Counted from the first letter of the stretch, positions 33,477 to 45,108 are shown. The stretch: 64,000 nt of DNA from Streptomyces violaceoruber (GCF_033406955.1 NZ_CP137734.1:7998001-8062000), one strand, 5' to 3'. Notes: generated by a model from the letters alone, not told the origin. Made by a program: numbers and translations.

Positions 33477-34550
33477 ATGACCGAGCAGCCGCTCGACCGT
33501 GCCGCCCGGATCGAGCACCGGTTCAACGCGCGCTTCGCCGAGTACTTCGACACGCTGGGCACGGCGCTGGACGCCCCGGCCTTCAGCCGGTTCACCCCCG
33601 ACTGCGTCGGGCTGCTGCGCGACCTGTCGCTGCGCGGCGGCAAGCGGATGCGGGTCGTGCTGCTGCACGAGGCGGCGCGCCTGGTGACCGCCGAGCCGGT
33701 GGACGGGCTGGACGCCGCCGCGCTGAGCATCGAACTGCTGCAGACCCACGGCCTGGTGCACGACGACCTCATCGACGACAGCGCCACCCGCCGGGGCGGC
33801 CCCACCACCTACTACGCCTACCGGGAGCGGTTCCCCGGGCGTCCGCGGGCGGCCCTCGGCCTCACCGTGCTCGCGGGCGACCTCGCCCTCGCCCTCTCCC
33901 TGCGCGTACTGCTGGACGCCGCGCTGCCCGTCGCGGTGCGTCATGCCATGGTCGAGGTCCAGACCCGGGCGGCGACCGACACCTTCGTGGGCCAGATCAC
34001 CGACCTGGAACGGGACTTCACCGCCGCGGTCCCGGACGCGGAGATGCTGCACGACGTCGCCGACCACAAGACCGCCCGCTACTCGGTCCTCGCACCGATG
34101 CGCCTGGGCCTCCTGGCGGCGGGCGCCGAACCGGGCGCCCACGAGGACGAGCTGCGCCGGTACGCGCGGCTGGTCGGCATCTGCGGGCAGATGCGCGACG
34201 ACTGGCTGGACCTGTTCGGCGACGAGGGGACCACGGGCAAGCCGACGGGCGGCGACATCCGCGAGGGCAGGCACACGTACACCGTCGTCCGCCTGCTGTC
34301 CGCCGTGAGCGGCTCCGAGCGGGACTTCGTCGACAGGGCCCTGGGCGATCCGGCCTGCACGCCGGAGACCATTGCCGAGATCCGTGCGATCGGCGAGCGC
34401 GCCGGCGTCGCCGACCGGATGCGTGCCGACATGCGGCAGTACGCCGAGCGGGCCCGGCTGGTGGCTCAGGGCTGGCGTCCGCGGTGGCGCGAGGACGCCG
34501 TCGCCTTCTTCGAGCTGCTGCCGCGGTGGAGCGTCGAACGCTCCGCCTGA
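33477..34550 (+). CDS. polyprenyl diphosphate synthase 1
   Basis: A 357-residue trans-isoprenyl diphosphate synthase. The first Asp-rich motif is VHDDLIDD (D96, D97, D100) followed by RRGGPTT, and the second is RDDWLDLFGD (D241, D242, D245); both bind the Mg-diphosphate of the substrates. LRGGKRMR is the homoallyl-substrate binding loop. The enzyme joins isopentenyl units to an allylic primer in the cytoplasm. CAGGAGG precedes the ATG. The chain length cannot be told from the sequence. It is followed by a small unknown gene, a second synthase and an oxygenase-like gene in the same direction. Confidence 0.92.
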   Translation: MTEQPLDRAARIEHRFNARFAEYFDTLGTALDAPAFSRFTPDCVGLLRDLSLRGGKRMRVVLLHEAARLVTAEPVDGLDAAALSIELLQTHGLVHDDLIDDSATRRGGPTTYYAYRERFPGRPRAALGLTVLAGDLALALSLRVLLDAALPVAVRHAMVEVQTRAATDTFVGQITDLERDFTAAVPDAEMLHDVADHKTARYSVLAPMRLGLLAAGAEPGAHEDELRRYARLVGICGQMRDDWLDLFGDEGTTGKPTGGDIREGRHTYTVVRLLSAVSGSERDFVDRALGDPACTPETIAEIRAIGERAGVADRMRADMRQYAERARLVAQGWRPRWREDAVAFFELLPRWSVERSA

Positions 34551-34676
34551 CACCTGTTCCCCACATCGCTCAAAGGGGTATTCGGGATCTTCCGCCCCGT
34601 TCGTCCGGTCATGCTCTGACCGGGCGCGCAGTGGACCGGGCGCGTCCGTGACCACGTGAGCGACTGGGGCGGAAGA

Positions 34677-34961
34677 ATGACGCATTCGAGACGACAGGGA
34701 CCGGGCGGGGACGACCGGGCGCTGCTGCTGGTCGCCGGGTTCGCCGACCTGGCGGTGAGCACGATCGGCTCGGCGGTGGGCGGGCTGCGCGGGCTCCTGG
34801 GCCGCTCGGACACCACCGACCTGGTACGGGAGGCGGAGCAGGACCTCCAGGCCCGGGGCAGGCTGGCCCTGGACCGGTGCGCTCATGTGCCGCCCGCCCA
34901 CCTGGAGGTTCTCGCCCAGCAGGTGGAGGCCCGCCGGGCAGCCGAAGACGGCGATGTCTGA
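34677..34961 (+). CDS. small protein between two polyprenyl synthases
   Basis: A 94-residue protein I do not recognise. Residues about 15-45 (ALLLVAGFADLAVSTIGSAVGGLRGLLG) are hydrophobic but interrupted by Gly and Asp, suggesting an amphipathic or membrane-touching helix. The rest is a charged helix (VREAEQDLQARGRLALDRC and HLEVLAQQVEARRAAED) that could form a coiled coil. I start at the ATG with GGCGGAAGA upstream; a GTG at 34656 is an alternative. It overlaps the second synthase gene by eight bases, so it is part of that operon and may anchor or pair with the synthase. Confidence 0.65.
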   Translation: MTHSRRQGPGGDDRALLLVAGFADLAVSTIGSAVGGLRGLLGRSDTTDLVREAEQDLQARGRLALDRCAHVPPAHLEVLAQQVEARRAAEDGDV

Positions 34962-36012
34962 CCGCTGGGACCAGACGGGCCTCAAAACCCGCGTCGACGG
35001 GGTCCTGCGGAGCTTCCTGGACGAGGAGGCCGCCCACCTGGCGGCGGTCGACGCGGCCCTCGCGCCCGTGGCCGACCAGCTGCGGAAGGCGGCCGGACAC
35101 GGCAAACGGCTGCGGGCGGCCTTCTGCTACTGGGGCTGGCGGGCGGCCGGACAGCCCGAGAGCGACGCGCTCGTACGGGCGGCGGCCTCCATGGAACTGG
35201 TGCACGCCGCCGCGGTCGTCCACGACGACCTCATCGACGACAGCCGCCTGCGCCACGGCCTGCCCACCGCCCACGTCGCCCTGGAAGCCGTACTCGCCCG
35301 GGACGGCCGCCCCGACGCCCGCACGGCGGCGCGGTCCCTGGCCATGCTGGTGGGCGATCAGCTGATGGTCCTCGCCGGCCTCCTGTTCACCACCAGCGGT
35401 CTGCCGGCCGCCTATCTCGCCCGCGCCCGCGACCTGTGGGTCGTGCTCGCCCGTGAACTCGTCGCCGGCGAGTGCCTGGAGATCCTGCACACCGGTGGAC
35501 CCCCGGACACCGGGACCTCCCTGAAGGTCGTCCGCTACAAGACCGCCAAGTACACCGTCGAGCACCCCCTGCTCATCGGCGGCCTGCTGGCCGGCGCCGC
35601 CCCCGCGCTGCGGGACACCTACCGGGCCTACGCACTGCCGCTCGGGGAGGCCTTCCAGCTGCGCGACGACCTGCTCGGCCTGTTCGGGGACCCGGAACGG
35701 ACCGGGAAGGCGAGTCTGGACGACCTGCGCGCCCACCGGCCCACCGCACTGCTGGCCGAGACCTGGAAGGCCGCCGACGCGTCCCAACGGCAGTGGCTGC
35801 GCCGCCTGCTGGGCCGCGACGACCTGGACGCGACCCACCTGCACGACGTGCGCCGGCTCATGCGGGAGCTGAACGCGCCGCAACGGGTCGAGCAGATGAT
35901 CGCCGACCGTGTGGAGCGGGCCACCCGGGCCCTGGACGGCGCCGGGACACCACCGCACGCGCGCCGGGCCCTGCGCGAACTCGCCCAGCAGGCCACCGAC
36001 CGCACGCACTGA
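34954..36012 (+). CDS. polyprenyl diphosphate synthase 2
   Basis: A 352-residue isoprenyl diphosphate synthase. The first Asp-rich motif is VVHDDLIDD (D91, D92, D95), and the second is QLRDDLLGLFGDPE, the DDxxG form common in actinobacterial geranylgeranyl-type synthases. GHGKRLR is the homoallylic loop. The residue pair after the first motif is RHG where most have RRG. It overlaps the small gene before it and is followed at 13 bases by the DUF2236 gene. Two synthases in one operon suggest a heteromeric enzyme or sequential chain building. Confidence 0.9.
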   Translation: MSDRWDQTGLKTRVDGVLRSFLDEEAAHLAAVDAALAPVADQLRKAAGHGKRLRAAFCYWGWRAAGQPESDALVRAAASMELVHAAAVVHDDLIDDSRLRHGLPTAHVALEAVLARDGRPDARTAARSLAMLVGDQLMVLAGLLFTTSGLPAAYLARARDLWVVLARELVAGECLEILHTGGPPDTGTSLKVVRYKTAKYTVEHPLLIGGLLAGAAPALRDTYRAYALPLGEAFQLRDDLLGLFGDPERTGKASLDDLRAHRPTALLAETWKAADASQRQWLRRLLGRDDLDATHLHDVRRLMRELNAPQRVEQMIADRVERATRALDGAGTPPHARRALRELAQQATDRTH

Positions 36013-36025
36013 CGAGGAGACCGCG

Positions 36026-37186
36026 ATGCCCCACACCGAGAAGTCGATGGACGCCCTGCGCCGCAGCGGTGACGAACTGGCCGACGCGGTCGTCGCCACC
36101 CTCTTCGAGCGCGGCGAGGTCGGCACGTTCAACGCACTGATGCGCTACGTCTCCACCACCGGCCAGGACCTCCCGGACGGCCTCCCCGGCGTCGCCCGGG
36201 AGTACCTGCGGGTGACCGGCACCCCGCCCGACTGGGTGGACTGGGCCGAGATGGAGAGGGCCCGCCTGTTCTTCATCGACAACAACGTGCACATCTCCAC
36301 CGCGCTGTCGTTCGCGTCGATGCCCGCCTGCTACCTGGTCCCGCACGTGGCCCGGTTGCTGTCGGCCACCCACGGCCTGAACTATCCCTCCAAACGCATG
36401 GCCGAGACCGGCCAGTTCACCGTCTACCTCATGCGGCCCGACGCCTTCGAGTCCGGCGGACGCTTCGTCCCGGCCGCCCAGAAGGTACGTCTGCTGCACG
36501 CCGCCATCCGCCACCACCTGAAGCGGGAGGACCGCTGGGACACGGACACCCTCGGCGTCCCCATCTGCCAGGAGGACATGATCGGCGGGCAGATGTTCTT
36601 CTCCCTGCTGGTCCTGGACAGCCTGCACCGACTCGGCATCCACATGTCCGCCGAGGGCGCGGACGCCTACTACTACGCCTGGCGCGTCGTCGGCGCCATG
36701 CTCGGCGTCGACCAGGCGGCCGTCCCCGCCACGCTCGACGAGGCACGCCGGTTCCTCGACCTGTACATGCTGCGTCACATGGGCCCCTCCGAGGAGGGCG
36801 CCCACCTGACGAGGCAACTGATCGACCTCTACGAGGAAGTCGTCCCCGGCACCCTCTTCGACCCGGTCGTCTCCGCGTTGATCCGCTACCTCGTCGGCGA
36901 CACGTGCGCCGACTGGCTGGACGTGCCCCGCACCACCTGGGACACCCTGGTCAAGGCCGCCCCGCACCTGCTCGGCGTCCTGGAGACGATTGAGGACCGC
37001 TCTCCGCTGGGCGCGTGGGCCCTGGACCGGCTCGGCCACCTCACCACGGCACTCGAACTGTCCTCCCTCACCCGCGGACGCGTCATGCACTACGCCATCC
37101 CCGAGCAGCTGAGGAAGGAGTACGGCGTCTCCGGCGCCGCCGCCCGCACCCGCCGCTGGACCCCGCCGCCCCCGACCGTCTCCTGA
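36026..37186 (+). CDS. DUF2236 / latex-clearing-protein-like heme oxygenase
   Basis: A 386-residue protein of the MpaB/rubber-oxygenase (DUF2236) family. R124, T128 and H158 reproduce the spacing of the R164-T168-H198 triad of Lcp from Streptomyces sp. K30, where the His binds heme b. The Lcp lysine that is the second heme ligand in the closed state falls at E127 here. Lcp cleaves cis-1,4-polyisoprene and MpaB cleaves a farnesyl chain. Unlike Lcp, there is no Tat or Sec signal, so it should act in the cytoplasm. ACGAGGAG precedes the ATG. Co-transcription with two prenyl synthases implies a prenyl-derived substrate. Confidence 0.82.
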   Translation: MPHTEKSMDALRRSGDELADAVVATLFERGEVGTFNALMRYVSTTGQDLPDGLPGVAREYLRVTGTPPDWVDWAEMERARLFFIDNNVHISTALSFASMPACYLVPHVARLLSATHGLNYPSKRMAETGQFTVYLMRPDAFESGGRFVPAAQKVRLLHAAIRHHLKREDRWDTDTLGVPICQEDMIGGQMFFSLLVLDSLHRLGIHMSAEGADAYYYAWRVVGAMLGVDQAAVPATLDEARRFLDLYMLRHMGPSEEGAHLTRQLIDLYEEVVPGTLFDPVVSALIRYLVGDTCADWLDVPRTTWDTLVKAAPHLLGVLETIEDRSPLGAWALDRLGHLTTALELSSLTRGRVMHYAIPEQLRKEYGVSGAAARTRRWTPPPPTVS

Positions 37187-37298
37187 GCCGCCGCACCCGC
37201 CGGTCCGTCGGCACCGTCGGCTGTCAGTGGGACCTCGTACGGTGTGATCAGTGGAACCCGCGGAACACGCCGCGGGACCGACCGGGGAGAGGTCTGCC

Positions 37299-38732
37299 AT
37301 GTCGAGGACGTACCTGGAGCTGTCGCAGGACGACGGGAGCGCGCACAAGTTCTACGAAGTCACCGTCCAGGGACAGGTCGTGACGGTGCGCTACGGCCGG
37401 ATCGGCGCGGCAGGACAGACCCAGACGTCGACCTTCCCCACCGCGCAGAAGGCCGAGGCGGCGGCCGCCAAGAAGATAGGCGAGAAGGTGCGCAAGGGCT
37501 ACGAGGCCGCCGTGCAGGGACAGCGCGCGCCCCGCGCGGTCAGCCGCCGGCAGGTGGCCTCCGCACCGTCCACCGCCCGCGCGGTCGCACCGGTCCTGTG
37601 GCGGTTCCGCACCGGCTCCGCGGCCTTCGGCATCCACATCGACGAGGACCGGTGCTGGGTGGGCAACCAGGCGGGCGACGTCTACACCCTCGCCCACGGC
37701 GGCGAGGTCCTCGCCCGCTACCAGCTGCCGGACGGCGTCAAGTGCCTGGTCGCCGACGACTTCTGGATCTACGCCGGCTGCGACGACGGCCGGGTCTACG
37801 ACCTGTCGTCCAAACTGCCGTTTGCCGCCTACGACATCGCGGCCGACGTGGACATCTTCTGGCTCGACATCCACGAGGGCGTGCTGAACGTCGCGGACCG
37901 CGCCGGACGGCTCACCGTGATCGACCACGAGGACGAACACCAGTGGTCCCGCGGCGGACGCGGTGAGCACGCGTGGATGGTGCGCGCCGACGACCGGGCC
38001 GTCTACCACGGGCACACCCGCGGCGTGACCGCCCACTCCCCGGACGGCGGCGTCGAGTTGTGGCACACGCCCACCCAGGGAGCCGTGCTCTTCGGCTGGC
38101 AGGAGGACGACGCGGTCTACGCGGGAACGGCGCGGCACACGGTCCAGCGGCTGTCCAAGGCCACCGGTGGCATCGAGGCGACGTACCACTGCGACAGCCC
38201 GGTGTACTCGTGCGCCACTTCTCCCGGCGGCCGGTTCGTCTTCGCCGGCGACTCCGCGTCCTCGGTGTACTGCTTCGACCGGGATGGCACCCGGCTGTGG
38301 AAGCTGGGCACGGGCGGCGGCTCCGCCCTGTCCATGCAGTACCGCGACGAGCGGCTGTTCCTCGTCACCACCGACGGCTCCCTGGTGTGCGTGGACGCGA
38401 GCGAGGCGGCGGTCACGGCGGCGCAGCAGGGCTCGGTGCCCGTCGTCCGGGACGTGAAGCTCGCGGCCACCCTGCCGACGTACGCGCCCGCCACCGCCGC
38501 CACCGCCGTGACGACCGTGACCGTGGCGCCCGCGGGCTCCGTCGTGGTCGAGTGCGTCCAGGAGAACGGCCGTACCCGGATCCATGTGGTGACGGAAGGG
38601 TACGACCGATCGTGGAACGTCCAGTTCCCGAGGGCGATCCGGGAGCCGGGCGCGCGCTACGTGGTCGATGCGCTGCACGCCGCGTCGGGCGGCTTCTACC
38701 GGGTGCGCGGTGACATCAGGCGACTGCGGTGA
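37299..38732 (+). CDS. WGR domain fused to a beta-propeller-like repeat protein
   Basis: A 477-residue cytoplasmic protein. Residues 1-75 are a WGR domain (YEVTVQGQVVTVRYGRIGAAGQ, with YGRIG as the core), a fold that binds DNA ends in PARP enzymes and occurs in MolR proteins. After a linker, residues about 95-430 contain seven or so blade-like repeats such as CWVGNQAGDVYTL, IYAGCDDGRVYDL, VYAGTARHTVQRL and RFVFAGDSASSVYCF, resembling PQQ- or WD40-type propellers. No catalytic domain is visible. DNA-break sensing linked to a protein-binding propeller is a guess. Confidence 0.78.
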   Translation: MSRTYLELSQDDGSAHKFYEVTVQGQVVTVRYGRIGAAGQTQTSTFPTAQKAEAAAAKKIGEKVRKGYEAAVQGQRAPRAVSRRQVASAPSTARAVAPVLWRFRTGSAAFGIHIDEDRCWVGNQAGDVYTLAHGGEVLARYQLPDGVKCLVADDFWIYAGCDDGRVYDLSSKLPFAAYDIAADVDIFWLDIHEGVLNVADRAGRLTVIDHEDEHQWSRGGRGEHAWMVRADDRAVYHGHTRGVTAHSPDGGVELWHTPTQGAVLFGWQEDDAVYAGTARHTVQRLSKATGGIEATYHCDSPVYSCATSPGGRFVFAGDSASSVYCFDRDGTRLWKLGTGGGSALSMQYRDERLFLVTTDGSLVCVDASEAAVTAAQQGSVPVVRDVKLAATLPTYAPATAATAVTTVTVAPAGSVVVECVQENGRTRIHVVTEGYDRSWNVQFPRAIREPGARYVVDALHAASGGFYRVRGDIRRLR

Positions 38733-38768
38733 CGGCGCGGGGCCGCGTCGGGCGATCGGGGCCGCCCG

Positions 38769-39881
38769 TCATGAGGCGCTGCGCAGCGCGCGGTTGCGGC
38801 GCACGGAGGACCAGAAGGAGGCGCCGATGAGCACGACGCCGACGAGGCCGGTGACGATCTCGTTGATCTCGTACTGGATGGTGACGAGGAGGATCAGCGA
38901 CAGGGCGCCGATGGCGTAGTGGGCGCCGTGCTCCAGGTAGACGTAGTCGTCGAGGGTGCCCTGGCGGACCAGGTAGACCGTGAGCGACCGGACGTACATG
39001 GCGCCGATGCCCAGGCCGAGGGCCATCAGGACGATGTCGTTGGTGATGGCGAAGGCGCCGATGACACCGTCGAAGGAGAAGGAGGCGTCCAGGACCTCCA
39101 GGTAGAGGAACATGAAGAACGCCGCCTTGCCCGCCAGCTTGACGGGGGAACCGGGCCGCCCCGCCCGTTCCGCGTCCTTCTCCGCCCTCTTCTCCGCCTC
39201 CTGTTCGCGCTCCTCCTCGTCCTCGAGGCGTTGCTCGAAGAAGCCGGAGAGACCGCCCACGACCATGTAGGTGATCAGCCCGGCGACGCCCGCGAGCAGG
39301 ACCGTCTCCGCCTTGTCGGCGTGCGTGCCGCCGTGCTGGTGGGCGTGGGCGCCGAAGGTGGTCGCGGAGACGAGTAGCACGACCAGGGCGATGCAGACCG
39401 ACAGCATGTCGACCCTGCCGAGCTTGGCCAGCGGACGCTCCAGCCACCCCAGCCACTTGATGTCCCGTTCCTCGAAGACGAAGTCGAGGAAGATCATCAT
39501 CAGGAACATGCCGCCGAAGGCCGCGATCGACGGATGGGCGTCCGTCACCAGCTCCTGGTAGCGGTCCTTGTCGGTGAGCGCCAGGTGCACCGCGCTCCAG
39601 GGGCTCAGCCGGGCACTGACCGCCACGATCACCACCGGGAAGACCAGCCGCATCCCGAACACCGCGATCACGATGCCCACCGTGAGGAAGATCCGCTGCC
39701 AGAAGGCGTTCATCTTCTTCAGGATCCCGGCGTTGATCACCGCGTTGTCGAAGGACAGCGAGATCTCCAGGACGGACAGGATCGCCACGATGCCGAGGGC
39801 GGTCCAGCCGTCGTAGAGCACGCCCGCGGCCAGGCCGAGGGCCGTGACGGCGAAAGCCCAGCGGAACGTCTTCAAAAGCAC
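38769..39881 (-). CDS. TerC/DUF475-family membrane protein
   Basis: A 370-residue integral membrane protein with about eight helices. Two repeated motifs, LEISLSFDNAVINAGIL and VLDASFSFDGVIGAF, carry membrane-embedded Asp and Ser residues typical of the TerC fold, thought to handle metal ions such as manganese. A long acidic-basic coil (EDEEEREQEAEKRAEKDAER) forms a cytoplasmic loop near residue 235, and a His-rich loop (HAHQHGGTH) lies earlier, both possible metal contacts. It starts at a GTG. It is divergent from furA-katG, so a link to oxidative or metal stress is plausible. Confidence 0.88.
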   Translation of the reverse strand: MLLKTFRWAFAVTALGLAAGVLYDGWTALGIVAILSVLEISLSFDNAVINAGILKKMNAFWQRIFLTVGIVIAVFGMRLVFPVVIVAVSARLSPWSAVHLALTDKDRYQELVTDAHPSIAAFGGMFLMMIFLDFVFEERDIKWLGWLERPLAKLGRVDMLSVCIALVVLLVSATTFGAHAHQHGGTHADKAETVLLAGVAGLITYMVVGGLSGFFEQRLEDEEEREQEAEKRAEKDAERAGRPGSPVKLAGKAAFFMFLYLEVLDASFSFDGVIGAFAITNDIVLMALGLGIGAMYVRSLTVYLVRQGTLDDYVYLEHGAHYAIGALSLILLVTIQYEINEIVTGLVGVVLIGASFWSSVRRNRALRSAS

Positions 39882-39965
39882 CGGCCACTCATTCCTGTCG
39901 TCGTGCCGTACGGGGCGGCATCACCTGCCAGTGCCCGCCACGCACGTTGTTTACCACGCTGGAGT

Positions 39966-39989
39966 CGTTCGTTTCCTTGAGCCGTTCGT
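39966..39989. repeat. direct repeat in the terC-furA gap
   Basis: CGTTCGT occurs at 39966-39972 and 39983-39989, 17 bases apart, 25-48 bases upstream of furA. A TTGTTTACC patch precedes it. This may be the FurA operator or promoter region, but I could not match it to a known FurA box with certainty. Confidence 0.35.
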
Positions 39990-40013
39990 GTCCCAGGGAG
40001 TAGGTTCGCCGCC

Positions 40014-42721
<2,708 letters not shown>

Positions 42722-42727
42722 TCCACC

Positions 42728-42759
42728 CCGCCCCGCCCGGGACGCCCCGGGCGGGGCGG
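42728..42759 (+). terminator. strong hairpin terminator after katG
   Basis: CCGCCCCGCCCGGG (42728-42741) pairs perfectly with 42746-42759 to give a 14-pair GC stem and a 4-base loop, six bases after the katG stop. Confidence 0.85.
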
Positions 42760-42801
42760 AATCCGGTGGCCGCGCGCGGTGCACGGTGCTGGGATGGTCC
42801 G

Positions 42802-43803
42802 ATGCTCAATGACACCCCGGTGACCGTGGACCGCGGGCGGTACCGGGACACCGTCACCCCCTGGGAGGAACCGGCCTGGCGTACCGAGGCCATCGGCTGG
42901 ATCGAGGCCCGGCTGGCCGCCCACGGCCTGCGTCCGACGGGACGGTGGCGGGTGCGGCTGCGGCCGTGGTCCGTCCTGCTGCGGCTGTGCGTCGCGGGGG
43001 ACGGCGCCGTCTGGTTCAAGGCCAGCCCGCCGGCCGGCGCCTTCGAGGCGGCGCTGACCGCCTCGCTGGCCCGCTGGGTCCCCGGGCACGTACTGGAGCC
43101 GCTGGCGGTGGACGCCGCCCGGGGCTGGTCGCTGCTGCCCGACGGAGGGCCGCTCTTCCGGGACGTGCTCGCCCGCGAACCGGTCGATCCCGGCGACTGG
43201 GAGGAACTCCTGCGCCAGTACGCGGCCATGCAGCACGCCCTCACCTCGCGCGCGAGCGAGATCGAACGCCTCGGCGTACCCGCCGTGCCCGCCGGTGCGC
43301 AGGCCGGCGTCCTGGACCGGCTCGACACCGCGCCGCTGTCCGCCCGGGACCGGGCCGCGCTGCGGCAACTGCGCCCCCGCCTGCTGGACTGGTGCGCGGA
43401 ACTCACCGCCCTGGGCGTTCCCGACTCCCTCGACCACGCGGATCTGCACGACGGCCAGTTGTTCCGCCCCGCGCCCGGCAGGTTCACCTTCTTCGACTGG
43501 GGCGACGCCGTCGTCACCCAGCCCTTCTCCAGCCTGGCCGTCCCCGCCCGCCGCGCCGCCGAACGCTACGGGCCGCAGGTACTGCCGCGGCTGCGCGACG
43601 CCTACCTCGAACCCTGGACCGGCGAGGGCCGTACGGCCGCGCAGCTGCGGCGCGCGGTGAGCCTCGCCTGGCGGCTCAGCGCGCTCAACCGCGCCGCCGC
43701 CTACGGCCGGCTCTTCCCCGGCGCGTCCGGCGCGTCCGGTGCCGCGACGGCCGCGGCGGGCGCCCGCTGCCTCCTCGAGCTGCTGGACGAACCACCGTTG
43801 TAG
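42802..43803 (+). CDS. aminoglycoside-phosphotransferase-like (APH) kinase
   Basis: A 333-residue member of the APH/choline-kinase superfamily. The catalytic loop is DHADLHDGQLF (HxDLHxGQ form of HGDLHxxN), and the metal-binding motif is FTFFDWGDAV (IDWxD/E). The N-terminal nucleotide lobe is reduced: LLRLCVAGDGAVWFKAS carries the ATP-contact Lys. It phosphorylates some small molecule in the cytoplasm, but I see no features of a true antibiotic resistance enzyme and substrate cannot be inferred. It stands alone after the katG terminator. Confidence 0.8.
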   Translation: MLNDTPVTVDRGRYRDTVTPWEEPAWRTEAIGWIEARLAAHGLRPTGRWRVRLRPWSVLLRLCVAGDGAVWFKASPPAGAFEAALTASLARWVPGHVLEPLAVDAARGWSLLPDGGPLFRDVLAREPVDPGDWEELLRQYAAMQHALTSRASEIERLGVPAVPAGAQAGVLDRLDTAPLSARDRAALRQLRPRLLDWCAELTALGVPDSLDHADLHDGQLFRPAPGRFTFFDWGDAVVTQPFSSLAVPARRAAERYGPQVLPRLRDAYLEPWTGEGRTAAQLRRAVSLAWRLSALNRAAAYGRLFPGASGASGAATAAAGARCLLELLDEPPL

Positions 43804-43875
43804 GGAGGGCTCGTCCGCAGGGCCGTCCCCGCCGCTCGGGTGCCGTTGTCAGTGGCGGATGCGAGGCTTCGAGTC

Positions 43876-44142
43876 ATGGATGAGGTGGAGTTCATGCGCG
43901 GCAGGGTCTACGGCGCCGACCACGACAACCCCGGGCCGCGCGCCGGACGCGTCTACGCGCATCTGGTGGGCGGGCCCCTGGACGGACTGCTGCTGGACGT
44001 CACGGACCTCACGGAGCAGGAGCGCGCCCGCGGAGTGACCCTGGCGACGGAGATAGGCCGCTACGGCCCGGGCGGCCGCTCCGCCTACACGCCGAGGCCG
44101 GGCGACACCCGCCGCTTCGACTGGCGGGGCGACGTGCCCTGA
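43876..44142 (+). CDS. small hypothetical protein, 88 residues
   Basis: I do not recognise this 88-residue protein. It is soluble, and includes AGRVYAHLVGGPLDGLLLDVTDLTEQERARG followed by SAYTPRPGDTRRFDWRGDVP. The GGPLDG motif occurs in several small actinobacterial and phage-like proteins of unknown role. Its last 58 bases overlap the end of the MerR gene on the other strand. The start is the ATG at 43876, before which codon bias is not gene-like. Confidence 0.55.
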   Translation: MDEVEFMRGRVYGADHDNPGPRAGRVYAHLVGGPLDGLLLDVTDLTEQERARGVTLATEIGRYGPGGRSAYTPRPGDTRRFDWRGDVP

Positions 44143-45107
44143 TCCGGTACCGCCCCCGTCCCGGCGGTCAGCGCCGCCAGCAGCCAGTCGTGCGCGGACC
44201 CGGGCGTCGGTTCCGGTCGCGCGCCCGGAGCGGTGGTCACTTCGGCCACCAGCTCCCAGTAGCCGTCCAGCCGGGGGTCGGCGGCGAGCTGCCCGGCCAG
44301 CCGGCGGCGGAAGCCGGGGGTGTCCCGCACCCCGTACGCGCTCGTGTACGAGGCGACGAACGCGTCCAGGGCCTCACCCGGGTGCGGTTCCCGGCCGCGG
44401 CGCATGTGCACCCCGGCCAGCTCGTACGCCTCCGCGAGCCCCGTGTACAGCAGGGCGGCCCCCCGCGCCCCGGCGGCCCGGTGCGCCTCGGGCTGGGGCT
44501 GGACGGTGCCCGGGCGGCACGGGGCGAGGGTGAGGGCGTTGAGGCGGGCGAAGGCCAGGACCTGGGCCGGGGCGGGTTCGTCCGGGGGCTGCGGGACCGC
44601 CACGTCCAGGAACGCGCCGGCCGAGCGGGCCGGCATCCTCGCCGGAAGCCAGCCCCGCCAGAACCGCACCAGCGGGGCCGTGCTCGGCGGGACGGACACG
44701 GCACCGATCAACCGCAGCCGGTCGGCCTGCTCGCCGGGCGGGGCCTCCTGCACCAGCCGCAGCGCGGCCTCGCGCCAGCGCAACGCCCTCAACTCCGAGC
44801 CGACCTCGCGCAGCCGGCCCGCCACCGCGGCCTCCAGCACCCCGCCCTCGCCGCCCGCCGTGCCGTGCGCGTGCCGCTCGTCGAGGATCCGCCGCACCTC
44901 GGGAACGGCCAGGCCGAGGGCACGCAGCGAACGGATCAGCCGCAGCCGGTCGAGCGCCTCCGGACCGTACCGCCGGTGCCCGCCGGCGCTGCGGGACGCC
45001 TCCGGCAGCAACCCCCGGTCCGAGTAGAAACGGACGGTCTTGACGGTGACACCCGCGCCCTCGGCCAGCTCGCCGATGCCGCACAGACCGTCGTTCGAGG
45101 TGAACAC
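44085..45107 (-). CDS. MerR-family transcriptional regulator
   Basis: A 340-residue MerR regulator. The DNA-binding domain is at about 8-80 (GIGELAEGAGVTVKTVRFYSDRGLLPEASRSAGGHRRYGPEAL), followed by the dimerisation helix and a long effector domain (about 130-320) with no TipAS or GyrI-like motif that I recognise. It starts at a GTG with GGGAGG five bases upstream. The ribosome site is inside the operator of the divergent hydrolase promoter, so binding could control both genes. Confidence 0.88.
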   Translation of the reverse strand: MFTSNDGLCGIGELAEGAGVTVKTVRFYSDRGLLPEASRSAGGHRRYGPEALDRLRLIRSLRALGLAVPEVRRILDERHAHGTAGGEGGVLEAAVAGRLREVGSELRALRWREAALRLVQEAPPGEQADRLRLIGAVSVPPSTAPLVRFWRGWLPARMPARSAGAFLDVAVPQPPDEPAPAQVLAFARLNALTLAPCRPGTVQPQPEAHRAAGARGAALLYTGLAEAYELAGVHMRRGREPHPGEALDAFVASYTSAYGVRDTPGFRRRLAGQLAADPRLDGYWELVAEVTTAPGARPEPTPGSAHDWLLAALTAGTGAVPDQGTSPRQSKRRVSPGLGV

Positions 45108-45108
45108 T

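Noticed and set aside
42802-43803. Aminoglycoside resistance gene
   Set aside because: Only the general APH fold is present; there is no close resemblance to known resistance enzymes and no antibiotic cluster context.
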